Shown: positions 54,651 through 63,732, counted from the first letter of the stretch. The stretch: 64,000 nt of DNA from Streptomyces rishiriensis (GCF_003112535.1 NZ_BEWA01000012.1:124001-188000); one strand, 5' to 3'. The notes: generated from the sequence alone by a model not told the origin. A program made the numbers and translations.

Positions 54651-54767
54651 CGACACCCGCCCCGCAGCCTGAGCTTGGCGGCGCGTACAGCGAGTACGCT
54701 TCTCCCGCCCCCGAGCCGCAGCGCGCAGTACCCCCGATGCGCAGCACAAGCTGGCAACGAGCATTCG

Positions 54768-54796
54768 AGCCCCGGACCCCTGAACGGTCCGGGGCT
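54768..54796 (+). terminator. Terminator between wblE and the PdtaS-like kinase
   Basis: An 11-bp perfect stem (AGCCCCGGACC and complement) with a 7-nt loop is followed by TCTT. It lies about 120 bp after the wblE stop. The rest of the 296-bp gap (54651-54946) shows no gene. Confidence 0.85.
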
Positions 54797-54946
54797 TCTT
54801 GCTGTGCTCATCGTGCTGTGCGCACCCGCTCCGCACGACGCTGCTCCGCACGGGCCTCCCCGCCGGCCGCACCGCCGGCCGCACCGCCGTCCGTCGCCGC
54901 CGACCGTCGCCACCGACCGTGCCGCCCTCCGTCGCCGCCTCGCGGG

Positions 54947-56422
54947 CTACTTCTGCGAGCGCACCGGGATGTCCAGGATCACCTGCGTCCCGCGCTCCGG
55001 CGCCGGGACCATGTCGAAGGTGCCGCTCAACTCGCCCTCCACCAGCGTCCGTACGATCTGCAGGCCGAGGTTGCCGGAGGTGTGCGGGTCGAAGCCGGCG
55101 GGCAGACCGACGCCGTCGTCCTGGACGGTGACCAGCAGACGGGCCTCCTTGCTGGTGCCTCCGCGGACCGCCGAGACCTCGACGGTCCCTGTCTCACCCT
55201 CGGCGAAGCCGTGCTCCAGGGCGTTCTGCAAAATCTCGGTGAGGACCATGGACAACGGGGTGGCGACCTCGGCGTCCAGGATGCCGAAGCGTCCGCTGCG
55301 CCGGCCGGCGACCTTGCCCGGCGAGATCTCGGCGACCATCGCCAGCACGCGGTCGGCGATCTCGTCGAACTCCACGCGCTCGTCGAGGTTCTGGGACAGG
55401 GTCTCGTGCACGATGGCGATCGAGCCGACCCGGCGGACGGCCTCTTCGAGGGCCTCCCGGCCCCGCTCGGACTCGATGCGCCGGGCCTGGAGCCGCAACA
55501 GGGCCGCCACCGTCTGGAGGTTGTTCTTCACCCGGTGGTGGATCTCCCGGATGGTCGCGTCCTTGGTGATCAACTCACGTTCGCGGCGGCGCAGTTCGGT
55601 CACGTCGCGCAGCAGGACCAGCGCGCCGATCCGGGTGCCCTTCGGCTTGAGCGGGATCGTGCGGAACTGGATGACCCCGTCGCGGGCCTCGATCTCGAAC
55701 TCGCGGGGCGCCCAGCCGCTGGCGACCTTGGCGAGCGCCTCGTCCACCGGTCCGCGGGTCGGGGCCAGTTCGGCGGTGGTCAGGCCGAGGTGCTGGCCGA
55801 CCAGGTCGGAGGCCAGGCCCATGCGGTGAAAGGCGGAGAGCCCGTTCGGGGAGGCGTACTGGACGATCCCGTCGGCGTCGACGCGGATCAGGCCGTCACC
55901 GACCCGCGGGGCCGCGTCCATGTCCATCTGCTGGTTCGGGAACGGGAAGGAGCCGGCCGCGATCATCTGCGCGAGGTCGGAGGCGCTCTGCAGGTAGGTG
56001 AGCTCCAGCCGGCTCGGGGTGCGCACGGTGAGCAGGTTGGTGTTGCGGGCGATGACGCCCAGGACGCGGCCGTCGCGCCGGACGGGGATGGACTCGACCC
56101 GGACCGGGACCTCCTCGCGCCACTCCGGGTCGCCCTCGAGCACGATCCGGCCCTCGTCCAGGGCGGCGTCCAGCAGGGGACGGCGGCCACGGGGGACGAG
56201 ATGGCCGACCATGTCGTCCTGGTACGAGGTGGGGCCGGTGTTGGGGCGCATCTGGGCCACGGAGACGTAGCGGGCGCCGTCGCGGGTGGGGACCCACAGG
56301 ACCAGGTCGGCGAAGGAGAGGTCGGAGAGCAGCTGCCACTCCGAGACCAGCAGATGCAGCCACTCGAGGTCGGAGTCGTCGAGTGCGGTGTGCTGGCGTA
56401 CGAGTTCGTTCATGGAGGGCAC
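54947..56422 (-). CDS. PdtaS-like cytosolic sensor histidine kinase
   Basis: A 491-residue soluble kinase. A GAF-type domain (about 1-160, 'WQLLSDLSFADLVLWVPTRDG', 'RPNTGPTSYQDDMVG') is followed by PAS (about 175-290, 'GIVQYASPNGLSAFHRMGL'), then a HisKA_2 dimerisation helix with 'REIHHRVKNNLQTVAALLRLQARR' and a HATPase ('LTEILQNALEHGF', 'DDGVGLPAGFD', 'LGLQIVRTLV'). This is the architecture of mycobacterial PdtaS, which phosphorylates an ANTAR regulator encoded elsewhere. The start is GTG 56422, 7 nt after a TACGCT box, or ATG 56413; neither has a ribosome binding site, which suggests a leaderless mRNA. A dre operator lies upstream. Confidence 0.9.
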   Translation of the reverse strand: MPSMNELVRQHTALDDSDLEWLHLLVSEWQLLSDLSFADLVLWVPTRDGARYVSVAQMRPNTGPTSYQDDMVGHLVPRGRRPLLDAALDEGRIVLEGDPEWREEVPVRVESIPVRRDGRVLGVIARNTNLLTVRTPSRLELTYLQSASDLAQMIAAGSFPFPNQQMDMDAAPRVGDGLIRVDADGIVQYASPNGLSAFHRMGLASDLVGQHLGLTTAELAPTRGPVDEALAKVASGWAPREFEIEARDGVIQFRTIPLKPKGTRIGALVLLRDVTELRRRERELITKDATIREIHHRVKNNLQTVAALLRLQARRIESERGREALEEAVRRVGSIAIVHETLSQNLDERVEFDEIADRVLAMVAEISPGKVAGRRSGRFGILDAEVATPLSMVLTEILQNALEHGFAEGETGTVEVSAVRGGTSKEARLLVTVQDDGVGLPAGFDPHTSGNLGLQIVRTLVEGELSGTFDMVPAPERGTQVILDIPVRSQK

Positions 56423-56670
56423 GTCTGCGAGCGTACCTGGGGGTATGCGCGGGGCGGGAAACACCCGCGGGCCGCGGCGCCTGAGAGGGACCCTCAACCC
56501 TCCCGGCACCGCAGCCCGGAGCAATATCGGCCGCGGGGTGTGCGGTCCCGTCGGCCGAAGGTGAGGAGCCGGGGCAGTCAGGGCAGAGAGCCCGGATCCT
56601 CGGTCCGCCTTCCTGTGCGGGGAAGACGGAGGCTCAGTGTGTCGCTGGCTGTGTCACTCGCCCCCGCCAT

Positions 56671-56686
56671 TGTGGACTAGACCACT
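56671..56686. promoter_or_regulatory. DasR-responsive element (dre), upstream copy
   Basis: A 16-mer centred on CTAG (TGTGGACTAGACCACT) matches the dre consensus ACTGGTCTAGACCA(C/G)T at 13 of 16 positions. It lies 290 bp before nagB and 249 bp before the kinase gene. Which gene it controls is unknown. Confidence 0.7.
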
Positions 56687-56907
56687 AGGTGTGTCCATGC
56701 GGGCGGGCTTGTTCGTTGATGTGGTATTCGCCAGGCCCCGTCATTCACAACGCAGCCTAGCCTGTGCGGGTTCCCGCGCGGGGCCAGACGGCGAGGCCAA
56801 TTTCCGCGGCCGGGCGTCGCCGCAGCCGATCCGCGGCCTGCCGTACGGATCCCGGACGCCCGCCGGCCTGGGCCGGGACACCTGATTCTGTTAGATTGAG
56901 CCCACAG

Positions 56908-56923
56908 ATTGGTCTAAACCACA
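56908..56923. promoter_or_regulatory. DasR-responsive element of nagB
   Basis: ATTGGTCTAAACCACA matches the dre consensus at 13 of 16 positions and sits 38 bp before the nagB GTG, the typical position for repression. The 56423-56960 gap holds this site, the upstream dre copy and no gene. Confidence 0.85.
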
Positions 56924-56960
56924 GTCGGTTAACAGACGGTTATGAGAACGGCGGGCCAGC

Positions 56961-57746
56961 GTGGAAGTTGTCATCGTTCCGGACGCCCGGTCGGGCGGCG
57001 AACTCATCGCCGAGGCCATGGCACAGCTCCTGCGGCGCAAGCCGGACGCTCTGCTCGGCGTGGCCACCGGCTCCACCCCGCTGCCCGTCTACGAGGCCCT
57101 GGCGGCCAAGGTGCGCTCCGGCGCCGTGGACATCGCGCGGGCGCGGATAGCCCAGCTCGACGAGTACGTGGGCCTGCCCGCCGACCACCCGGAGTCCTAC
57201 CGCTCGGTGCTGCGCCGGGAGGTGCTGGAGCCGCTGGGCCTCGGCATGGAGTCCTTCCTCGGTCCGGACGGCACGGCGGAGGACGTGCAGGCCGCCTGCG
57301 AGGCGTACGACCGCGCGCTCGCCGCGGCCGGCGGTGTGGACGTCCAGCTGCTCGGGATCGGCACCGACGGGCACATCGGGTTCAACGAGCCGTGCTCGTC
57401 CCTCGCCTCGCGCACCCGGATCAAGACGCTGACCGAGCAGACCCGGGTGGACAACGCGCGCTTCTTCGACGGCGACATCGACCAGGTCCCGCACCACGTC
57501 ATCACCCAGGGCATCGGGACGATCCTGGAGGCGCGGCATCTGGTGCTGCTGGCCACCGGGGAGGGCAAGGCGGAGGCCGTCGCGGCCACCGTGGAGGGGC
57601 CGGTCGCCGCGGTGTGCCCGGCCTCCGCGCTGCAGCTGCACCCGCACGCGACCGTCGTCGTCGACGAGGCCGCCGCGTCCGAGCTGAAGCTCGCGGACTA
57701 CTTCCGTCACACGTTCGCCAACAAGCCGCAGTGGCAGGGCATCTGA
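56961..57746 (+). CDS. nagB: Glucosamine-6-phosphate deaminase
   Basis: A 261-residue enzyme that converts glucosamine-6-phosphate to fructose-6-phosphate plus ammonia, a committed step of N-acetylglucosamine use. It has 'LGVATGSTPLPVYEAL', the catalytic Asp/His/Glu of 'LLGIGTDGHIGFNEP', and 'RARIAQLDEYVGLPADHPESY'. Glucosamine-6-phosphate is also the effector that releases DasR, so NagB activity feeds back on the regulon. The GTG at 56961 has only a weak site. It is controlled by the dre just upstream and ends at a strong terminator. Confidence 0.97.
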   Translation: MEVVIVPDARSGGELIAEAMAQLLRRKPDALLGVATGSTPLPVYEALAAKVRSGAVDIARARIAQLDEYVGLPADHPESYRSVLRREVLEPLGLGMESFLGPDGTAEDVQAACEAYDRALAAAGGVDVQLLGIGTDGHIGFNEPCSSLASRTRIKTLTEQTRVDNARFFDGDIDQVPHHVITQGIGTILEARHLVLLATGEGKAEAVAATVEGPVAAVCPASALQLHPHATVVVDEAAASELKLADYFRHTFANKPQWQGI

Positions 57747-57761
57747 GGGCGACCGCCCCGA

Positions 57762-57816
57762 ACGACGGCGAAGGCGCCCGGCTCCTGGTCCAGGAGCCGG
57801 GCGCCTTCGCCGTCGT
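57762..57816. terminator. Bidirectional terminator between nagB and the GH3 gene
   Basis: Two perfect 27-bp arms (57762-57788 and 57790-57816) with a single unpaired T between them. It ends just before the stop of the convergent glycosidase gene and should serve both. Confidence 0.88.
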
Positions 57817-57821
57817 GGCGC

Positions 57822-59369
57822 TCAGCCGTGCGGGCCGGTCGCGATGACCTCCGCCGCCGCGCGGCCGCACACCCGGGCCGCGCCGTGGGTGGCGATGTGC
57901 AGGGCGCCCCGGGGCGGGGCCTGGGGGACGCCCATCTCGACGACGACCGTGTCCGGGCGGGCCGTAAGGATCACGTCGAGGGCCGCCCCCATCCAGGCGT
58001 GCCGGTGCTCGTCGCGGACCACGGCGACGATCCGCCGCTCCCCCGCCGCGGCCAGCGCCGCATGTCCGGCGTCCGCGCCCGTGAAGCCGTCCGTCCGCGT
58101 CCCCGGCAGCAGGCGGACCAGTTCCGCGGCCACACCCCACGGGGTCTCGTCGCCGACGGCGATGTTCGCGACCGGAGTGAGCGAGGCGACGAACGGAGGG
58201 TCGGCGAGCGGCGCGAAGACCTCGTCGCCGGTGAGCCGGAGCGCGCGGCGGGCGGCGATCAGGCCGACGTCGGCGCGCACGGCGGTGCCGTCGAGAGGCT
58301 GGATCCGTCCGGGCCGGCCGTCCACCACGGCTCCGCGCGCGGCCGTCCGCCCTTGGCCCGTCGCCGTCCAGCGCGCCAGTTCCCGGACCCGTCGCGCCGC
58401 GTCCGCGAGGCGTTCCTCGGGCAGGTCGCCCGAGCGGACGGCGGTGACCAGCGCGTCGCGCAGCCGGCGCACGGTGTCGTCGTCCGCGAGGCCGCCGCCC
58501 ACGCAGATGGCGTCCGCGCCGGCGGCGATCGCGAGGACGCTGCCGCGCTCGATGCCGTAGGTCGCGGCGACCGCCTGCATCTCCATGCCGTCGGTGACGA
58601 TCAGGCCGTCGTAGCCGAGCTCGTCGCGCAGGAGCGTGGTGAGGATGCGGGGCGACAGCGTCGCCGGACGGGCCGGGTCCAGGGCCGGGACCAGGATGTG
58701 CGCGCTCATCACGGCGCGGGTGCCGGCGGCGATGGCCGCGCGGAACGGCGTCAGCTCGCGCTCGGACAGAAGGGCCGGGGCGGCGTCGATGCGCGGGAGC
58801 GCGTGGTGGGAGTCGACGGCCGTGTCGCCATGGCCCGGGAAGTGCTTGGTGCAGGCCGCCACGCCCGCCGACTGCAGGCCGGTGACGTAGGCGGCGGTGT
58901 GCCGGGCGACCAGGTCGGGGTCGGCGCCGAAGGAGCGCACGCCGATCACCGGGTTCGCGGCGTTGGAGTTGACGTCGGCGGAGGGCGCCCAGTTGAGGTT
59001 GACGCCGCATTCGGCGAGGCGGCGGCCCAGCTCGGCGGCGACCTCCAGGGTGAGCGAGACGTCGTCCACCGCGCCCAGCGCGTGGTTGCCGGGGAAGCTG
59101 GAGCCGGTGCGCACCTCCAGGCGCGTGACGTCTCCTCCCTCCTCGTCGACCGCGACCAGGACGTCGTCCCGTTCGGTGCGCAACTGGGCGGTCAGTGCGG
59201 CGAGTTGCTCGGGTGAGGCGATGTTCCTGCCGAACAGTCCCACCGACGCCAGACCCTCGCCGAGCCGGCGCAGCAGCCAGTCGGGGGCGGTGGTGCCGGG
59301 GAATCCGGGTTGCAGGACCGTCAGGGCGTCACGGGTGAGCGTGTCGGTGCCACGGGCGATTGTCGTCAT
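57822..59369 (-). CDS. dasD: GH3 beta-N-acetylglucosaminidase (DasD-type)
   Basis: A 515-residue family 3 glycosidase. The signature 'CTKHFPGHGDTAVDSHHALP' contains the His/Asp dyad of N-acetylglucosaminidases, and the nucleophile Asp is in 'GLIVTDGMEMQAV'. No signal peptide is present, so it cleaves imported chitobiose to N-acetylglucosamine in the cytoplasm. The start is ATG 59369 (MTTIARGTDT); an ATG at 59381 overlaps the dasC stop (ATGA) and is an alternative. It is the last gene of the das transcript, where its substrate arrives through DasABC. Confidence 0.92.
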   Translation of the reverse strand: MTTIARGTDTLTRDALTVLQPGFPGTTAPDWLLRRLGEGLASVGLFGRNIASPEQLAALTAQLRTERDDVLVAVDEEGGDVTRLEVRTGSSFPGNHALGAVDDVSLTLEVAAELGRRLAECGVNLNWAPSADVNSNAANPVIGVRSFGADPDLVARHTAAYVTGLQSAGVAACTKHFPGHGDTAVDSHHALPRIDAAPALLSERELTPFRAAIAAGTRAVMSAHILVPALDPARPATLSPRILTTLLRDELGYDGLIVTDGMEMQAVAATYGIERGSVLAIAAGADAICVGGGLADDDTVRRLRDALVTAVRSGDLPEERLADAARRVRELARWTATGQGRTAARGAVVDGRPGRIQPLDGTAVRADVGLIAARRALRLTGDEVFAPLADPPFVASLTPVANIAVGDETPWGVAAELVRLLPGTRTDGFTGADAGHAALAAAGERRIVAVVRDEHRHAWMGAALDVILTARPDTVVVEMGVPQAPPRGALHIATHGAARVCGRAAAEVIATGPHG

Positions 59370-59377
59370 CGGGGGCG

Positions 59378-60244
59378 TCATCCCTTCACGGCGCCCGCGG
59401 TCAGCCCCGCGGCCATCTTGCGCTGGACGAGGAGGAACAGGGCGACGATCGGTAGGGCCATCATCGTGGCGCCGGCCATCATGGGGGCGTACTCGGTGCC
59501 GTGCTTGGTGGAGAAGTTGCTGAGCCACACGGTCGCGGTCTGGTTCTTCTGGCTGAGCAGCATCAGGGCGTACAGGTACTCGTTCCAGGCCTGGATGAAG
59601 CCGTAGACCGAGGTGGCGACCATGCCGGGGGCCAGCAGCGGGAAGACGACGCGGACGAAGGCCCCGGTGCGGCTGCAGCCGTCCACCATCGCGGCCTCCT
59701 CCAGCTCCTTCGGGATGTTGACGATGAAGCCACGCAGTGTCCACACCGTGAAGGGGAGGATGAAGGTCAGGTACGTGATGATCAGGCCGGAGAGCTTGTC
59801 GTACTGGTCCAGGTCGTTCAGGAGCAGGAAGACCGGGATGATCATGGCGACGAGCGGGATCATCTGGACGGCCAGGATGCCGACGATCACGATCTTGCGG
59901 CCGCGGAAGGCGAACCGGGAGATGGCGAGGGCGGCCAGCAGTCCGACGACCACGCCGATCGCGACGACCGCCAGGGAGACGATCAGGCTGCGGCCCACCG
60001 GGCCCCAGAAGTCGGCGATGTGCAGCGCGCGGCTGAAGTTGGACAGGGTGAGCCCCGTCGGCAGCAGGCTCGGGTCGGGGTCGATGGCGTCCTTCGCCGG
60101 TTTGAACGCCGTGTTGAGCATCCAGTAGACGGGGAAGCCGGCGACGGCGAAGACGAACAGGCCGAGGAGGTTCCAGCCGGCCTTGGACCTCCGGCGCCGG
60201 GGCCGGTCCGTCGCCGGGTCCGCCCCGGAGGCGATGGCGCTCAT
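59378..60244 (-). CDS. dasC: Chitobiose/GlcNAc ABC transporter permease DasC
   Basis: A 288-residue MalG-type permease with six transmembrane segments and the EAA loop 'PKELEEAAMVDGCSRTGAFVRVVFPLLAPG'. It pairs with DasB to form the channel for N,N'-diacetylchitobiose. The ATG at 60244 overlaps the dasB stop and has a GGAGAGG site. No ATPase gene is in the cluster; the multitask ATPase MsiK is known to energise this importer. Confidence 0.96.
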   Translation of the reverse strand: MSAIASGADPATDRPRRRRSKAGWNLLGLFVFAVAGFPVYWMLNTAFKPAKDAIDPDPSLLPTGLTLSNFSRALHIADFWGPVGRSLIVSLAVVAIGVVVGLLAALAISRFAFRGRKIVIVGILAVQMIPLVAMIIPVFLLLNDLDQYDKLSGLIITYLTFILPFTVWTLRGFIVNIPKELEEAAMVDGCSRTGAFVRVVFPLLAPGMVATSVYGFIQAWNEYLYALMLLSQKNQTATVWLSNFSTKHGTEYAPMMAGATMMALPIVALFLLVQRKMAAGLTAGAVKG

Positions 60245-61239
60245 TCGACCTCTCCGATCTTCAGCATCTGGCGCATGTAGACGGCGACCACCCCGAGCAG
60301 CAGCACCACGGTGACCAGGGCGATCGCCGAGCCCTGGCCGTAGTCGTTGACGACGAACGCGCGGTCGTAGGAGTACGTGGTCAGGAGCTGGAACTCCGCC
60401 TCCGGATGGCCGTTGCGCATCACGAAGACCTGGGGGAAGACGCCCATGTCCCAGATGACCGACAGGGTCGTGAGCATCACGATCACCGGCTTGAGGATGG
60501 GCAGGGTGACGTACCGGAAGACGCCCCAGGCGCCGGCGCCGTCGAGGCGGGCCGCCTCCTCCAGCTCGGCCGGGACCTGGGTGAGACCGGCGCTGAGGGT
60601 GATCACCACGAAGGGCACCGCGCCCCAGATCACCAGCAGCATGATCACCGCGAGGCCCTGCGGGCCGCTGGCGAACCAGTTGTGGCCGATCAGGTCGACG
60701 CCGGGCAGCCTGCTCAGGACCGCGTTGAGGATGCCGTAGTCGGAGTCGAACAGCCATTTGAAGACGGTGGTGGCGACGATGACCGGCATGCCCCAGCCGG
60801 CCACGAGCGCGATGTTGACGAGGGTCTTCACCCAGCCGGAGACGCGCTGGAGGAGCAGCGCGATCAGCATGCCGAGGACCATGGTGACGATCACGCAGCC
60901 GGCCGCGAAGACGATCGTGCGCAGGACGACCTGCCAGAACTCGCCGTCGCCCAGCACGCCCGCGAAGTTGCCGAACCCGACCGACTCGGCCGGCTGGAAG
61001 CCCCACAGCTGGGACTGCCCGAACTTCTGGAAGGAGAGGGTGACCAGCCGGACCAGCGGATAGCCCATCACCAGGGCGAGGACCAGCAGGCAGGGGGCCA
61101 GGAGCAGCCAGGGGGTCGTGGTCCCGCCGGAACCGCGGCCGCCGCGTGGTCTCCTGGCGTCCGGTTCGCCGGCCGGCGGCGGCGGTGGCGACTGCCGCGT
61201 CGGCGGCACTTCGGCAGTGGTCGTGTCTGCGGCACTCAT
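60241..61239 (-). CDS. dasB: Chitobiose/GlcNAc ABC transporter permease DasB
   Basis: A 332-residue MalF-type permease. The cytoplasmic Pro-rich N-terminus of about 40 residues precedes six transmembrane segments, and the EAA loop is 'PAELEEAARLDGAGAWGVFRYVTLPILKP'. The ATG at 61239 has a GAGGAGC site. It follows dasA after 74 bp, a gap that contains a hairpin likely to lower permease mRNA relative to the binding protein. Its stop overlaps the dasC start (ATGA). Confidence 0.96.
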   Translation of the reverse strand: MSAADTTTAEVPPTRQSPPPPPAGEPDARRPRGGRGSGGTTTPWLLLAPCLLVLALVMGYPLVRLVTLSFQKFGQSQLWGFQPAESVGFGNFAGVLGDGEFWQVVLRTIVFAAGCVIVTMVLGMLIALLLQRVSGWVKTLVNIALVAGWGMPVIVATTVFKWLFDSDYGILNAVLSRLPGVDLIGHNWFASGPQGLAVIMLLVIWGAVPFVVITLSAGLTQVPAELEEAARLDGAGAWGVFRYVTLPILKPVIVMLTTLSVIWDMGVFPQVFVMRNGHPEAEFQLLTTYSYDRAFVVNDYGQGSAIALVTVVLLLGVVAVYMRQMLKIGEVE

Positions 61240-61278
61240 CCGCGCGCTCCTCAGCGGTCCCTCGGGTCGTACGGGGAG

Positions 61279-61305
61279 CAGGGCCCTGCTCGCTGCGGGG
61301 CCCTG
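61279..61305 (-). promoter_or_regulatory. Intercistronic hairpin between dasA and dasB
   Basis: CAGGGCCC-N11-GGGCCCTG forms a perfect 8-bp stem 8 bp after the dasA stop. Such hairpins stabilise the upstream binding-protein mRNA or partly terminate transcription, giving more DasA than DasBC. Confidence 0.65.
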
Positions 61306-61313
61306 CCCTCAGG

Positions 61314-62594
61314 TCACTTGTTGTTGATGACCTTGTCGATCGCGGCGTCCGCGTCCTTCGCGGCGGCCTCGACCGACTTCTTGCCGGTGCCGATGCTCTG
61401 CAGCATGGTCTGCAGGACCTGGGCCTTCTCGACCTGGCCCCAGCCGGGGGCCATGGGGACGAACCAGTTGGACTCGGCCGCGGTGGCCGGGACGACCGTC
61501 GCCGGGTCGTTCTTGAGGGTCGCGAGGTCGGTCTTGTTGTTGGGCAGGTTGCCCTTGGCCATCAGGCCCTTCTGGCCTGCGGGGCCGGTGAACGCGTTGA
61601 TCCACTCGGCGGCGAGGCCCTGCGCGTGCGACTTGACCGGGACGGCGAGGTCGGAACCGCCCAGGAAGACGGGGAGGTTCTTGCCGGACGGGCCGGGCAT
61701 CACGAAGTTCTCGAGGTTGTCCTTGAGCTTGCCGGTCTTGTCGTTCTTCGGGTCGGCGGAGGTCGCGCCCTCCCAGGCCGCGCCGAAGATCATGCCGGAC
61801 TTGCCCTGGCCGTAGACGATGTAGCGGTCGGACTCGTCCTTGGTCTTGTCGCCGTGCATGTACTTGTCGACGACCGTCTTGAACTCGTTCAGGCCCTTGA
61901 GCGACTCGGGCGAGGAGAGGTCGGCCTTCCACTGGCCGCCGTCCTCCTTGGCGATGGAGCCGCCCGCGTCGTAGACGAAGGACATGGCCGCGTACCAGTC
62001 GCGGGTGGGCTGGTACCAGGCGGAGAACTTGTCGCCCTCCTTCTGCTGGACCTTGTCCAGGGCGGCGGTCAGCTCCGCGTACGTCTTGGGCGTGGACTTC
62101 ACGCCGACCGCGGCGAAGACGTCCTTGCGCCAGTTGCCGACGCGGCCGCCGGCGTAGTACGGCACGCCGTAGGTCTTGCCGTCGTAGGTCACCGAGGCCT
62201 TGAGGCCGTCGAGCCAGGCGGAGGAGTTGTCGAACTTGGCGGTGTCCAGGGGAGCGAAGGCGCCCTTGACCATGTAGCCGAGCATCTCGGTGTTGCCCAT
62301 CTCGACGACGTCGGGGGCCTTGTCCGTGGCGAGGACCGCGTCGAGCTTGGCGTTCTTGTCCGGCCAGCCGTAGTACTCGTGGTTGATCTTGACGCCGGGG
62401 TGCTTCTTCTGCACGGCGGCGTCGGCGGCCTTCACCAGCTCGGGCCAGTTGTTCTGCGCGTCGACGGTGAGCCAGACGGTCAGCTCCTTGGCGTCCGTGC
62501 CCTTCGAGTCCCCGCTGCCACTGTCGTCCCCGCACGCCGCGATGGAGACCATCATGCCCGCGATACCGATCGCGGCTATCAGCTTGCGCTTCAC
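61314..62594 (-). CDS. dasA: Chitobiose-binding lipoprotein DasA
   Basis: A 426-residue family 1 solute-binding lipoprotein. The signal peptide ends in a lipobox 'SIAAC', followed by a Ser/Gly linker and the mature domain ('ELTVWLTVDAQNNWPELVKAADAAVQKKHPGVKINHEYYGW', 'GVPYYAGGRVGNWRKDVF', 'FGAAWEGAT'). It captures chitobiose outside the cell for DasBC. The GTG at 62594 has GAGGAGG upstream and begins VKRKLIAAIG. The dre at 62654-62669 lies in its promoter region. In S. coelicolor dasA also affects development. Confidence 0.96.
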   Translation of the reverse strand: MKRKLIAAIGIAGMMVSIAACGDDSGSGDSKGTDAKELTVWLTVDAQNNWPELVKAADAAVQKKHPGVKINHEYYGWPDKNAKLDAVLATDKAPDVVEMGNTEMLGYMVKGAFAPLDTAKFDNSSAWLDGLKASVTYDGKTYGVPYYAGGRVGNWRKDVFAAVGVKSTPKTYAELTAALDKVQQKEGDKFSAWYQPTRDWYAAMSFVYDAGGSIAKEDGGQWKADLSSPESLKGLNEFKTVVDKYMHGDKTKDESDRYIVYGQGKSGMIFGAAWEGATSADPKNDKTGKLKDNLENFVMPGPSGKNLPVFLGGSDLAVPVKSHAQGLAAEWINAFTGPAGQKGLMAKGNLPNNKTDLATLKNDPATVVPATAAESNWFVPMAPGWGQVEKAQVLQTMLQSIGTGKKSVEAAAKDADAAIDKVINNK

Positions 62595-62653
62595 GCCATC
62601 CTCCTCAGGGATGCCACACCCCCCGCCCACGGGCCGGGACCTCGATCTGGACC

Positions 62654-62669
62654 AATGGTGTAGACCAGT
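62654..62669. promoter_or_regulatory. DasR-responsive element of dasA
   Basis: AATGGTGTAGACCAGT matches the dre consensus at 14 of 16 positions, the best of the four copies here, 60 bp upstream of the dasA start. The rest of the 62595-62967 gap holds the dasR dre and an A/T-richer stretch near 62745-62785, with no gene. Confidence 0.88.
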
Positions 62670-62823
62670 GCGCAGAGCTTGGCTCAGGCCCATAAGCCTG
62701 TCAAGGGTGGCCGAACCCCCTCCGACCAGCCGTTATGGGACCTACATATGCAGGAACCTTTAAGTAAGAAGCCGTCGAAAACATCGGCCTCGGATACGGT
62801 CGGGCCGGTAGACCATTTGCCCT

Positions 62824-62839
62824 GGTGGACTAGACCAGC
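62824..62839. promoter_or_regulatory. DasR-responsive element of dasR
   Basis: GGTGGACTAGACCAGC, centred on CTAG, matches the dre consensus at 13 of 16 positions and lies 128 bp before dasR. Autoregulation of dasR is known. Confidence 0.78.
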
Positions 62840-62967
62840 AAGGGCTGCGACGGTATACAGAGGGATCACGGAACGATGGCGCGCGCATCGCCGCGTCCGT
62901 GCCACGATGTGAGCCGCGGCCGACGGTGTGTCGGCCGTTTCGGCACCCGCAGCCGGGAAGGCAGGCC

Positions 62968-63732
62968 ATGAGCACCGACGTCAGCAGTGCGGAGAACGAG
63001 GGTGGGGCGACCGTCCGTACCGCGCGTGTGCCCAAGTACTACCGCCTCAAGAAGCACCTGCTCGACATGACGGAGACGCAGTCGCCCGGCACCCCGGTCC
63101 CGCCGGAGCGCACCCTGGCAGCCGAGTTCGACACCTCGCGCACGACCGTCCGCCAGGCCCTGCAGGAACTCGTGGTCGAGGGGCGGCTGGAGCGCATCCA
63201 GGGCAAGGGCACCTTCGTCGCCAAGCCGAAGGTGTCGCAGGCGCTGCAACTCACCTCGTACACCGAGGACATGCGCGCGCAGGGGCTCGAACCGACCTCA
63301 CAGCTGCTGGACGTCGGCTACATCACCGCCGACGACCGCCTCGCCGGGCTGCTCGACATCACGGCCGGCGGCCGGGTGCTGCGCATCGAACGTCTGCGCA
63401 TGGCCAACGGCGAGCCGATGGCGATCGAGACGACCCATCTGTCGGCGAAGCGCTTCCCGGCCCTGCGCCGGTCGCTGGCCAAGTACACCTCGCTCTACAC
63501 CGCTTTGGCCGAGGTCTACGACATCCATCTCGCCGAGGCCGAGGAGACCATCGAGACCTCCCTTGCCACGCCCCGCGAGGCCGGTCTGCTCGGCACCGAC
63601 GTGGGCCTGCCCATGCTGATGCTCTCCCGCCACTCGCTGGACCGGCAGGGCCGGCCGGTGGAGTGGGTGCGGTCGGTCTACCGGGGCGACCGGTACAAGT
63701 TCGTGGCCAGGCTGAAGAGGCCCGCCGAGTAG
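62968..63732 (+). CDS. dasR: GntR/HutC-family global regulator DasR
   Basis: A 254-residue regulator, the exact length of S. coelicolor DasR. The N-terminal winged helix ('KYYRLKKHLLDM', 'VPPERTLAAEFDTSRTTVRQALQELVVEGRLERIQGKGTFVA') binds dre sites. The C-terminal UTRA domain ('LRIERLRMANGEPMAIETTHLSAKRFP', 'RHSLDRQGRPVEWVRSVYRGDRY') binds glucosamine-6-phosphate, which releases DNA. It controls aminosugar uptake, chitinases, development and antibiotics. The ATG follows a GGAAGGCAGG site. Divergent from dasA, it controls dasABC, nagB and itself through the dre copies seen here. Confidence 0.98.
   Translation: MSTDVSSAENEGGATVRTARVPKYYRLKKHLLDMTETQSPGTPVPPERTLAAEFDTSRTTVRQALQELVVEGRLERIQGKGTFVAKPKVSQALQLTSYTEDMRAQGLEPTSQLLDVGYITADDRLAGLLDITAGGRVLRIERLRMANGEPMAIETTHLSAKRFPALRRSLAKYTSLYTALAEVYDIHLAEAEETIETSLATPREAGLLGTDVGLPMLMLSRHSLDRQGRPVEWVRSVYRGDRYKFVARLKRPAE

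Noticed and set aside
59378..62594. A missing ATPase as a sign that the DasABC importer is broken
   Set aside because: DasABC is known to use the shared ATPase MsiK encoded elsewhere, so the absence is normal.
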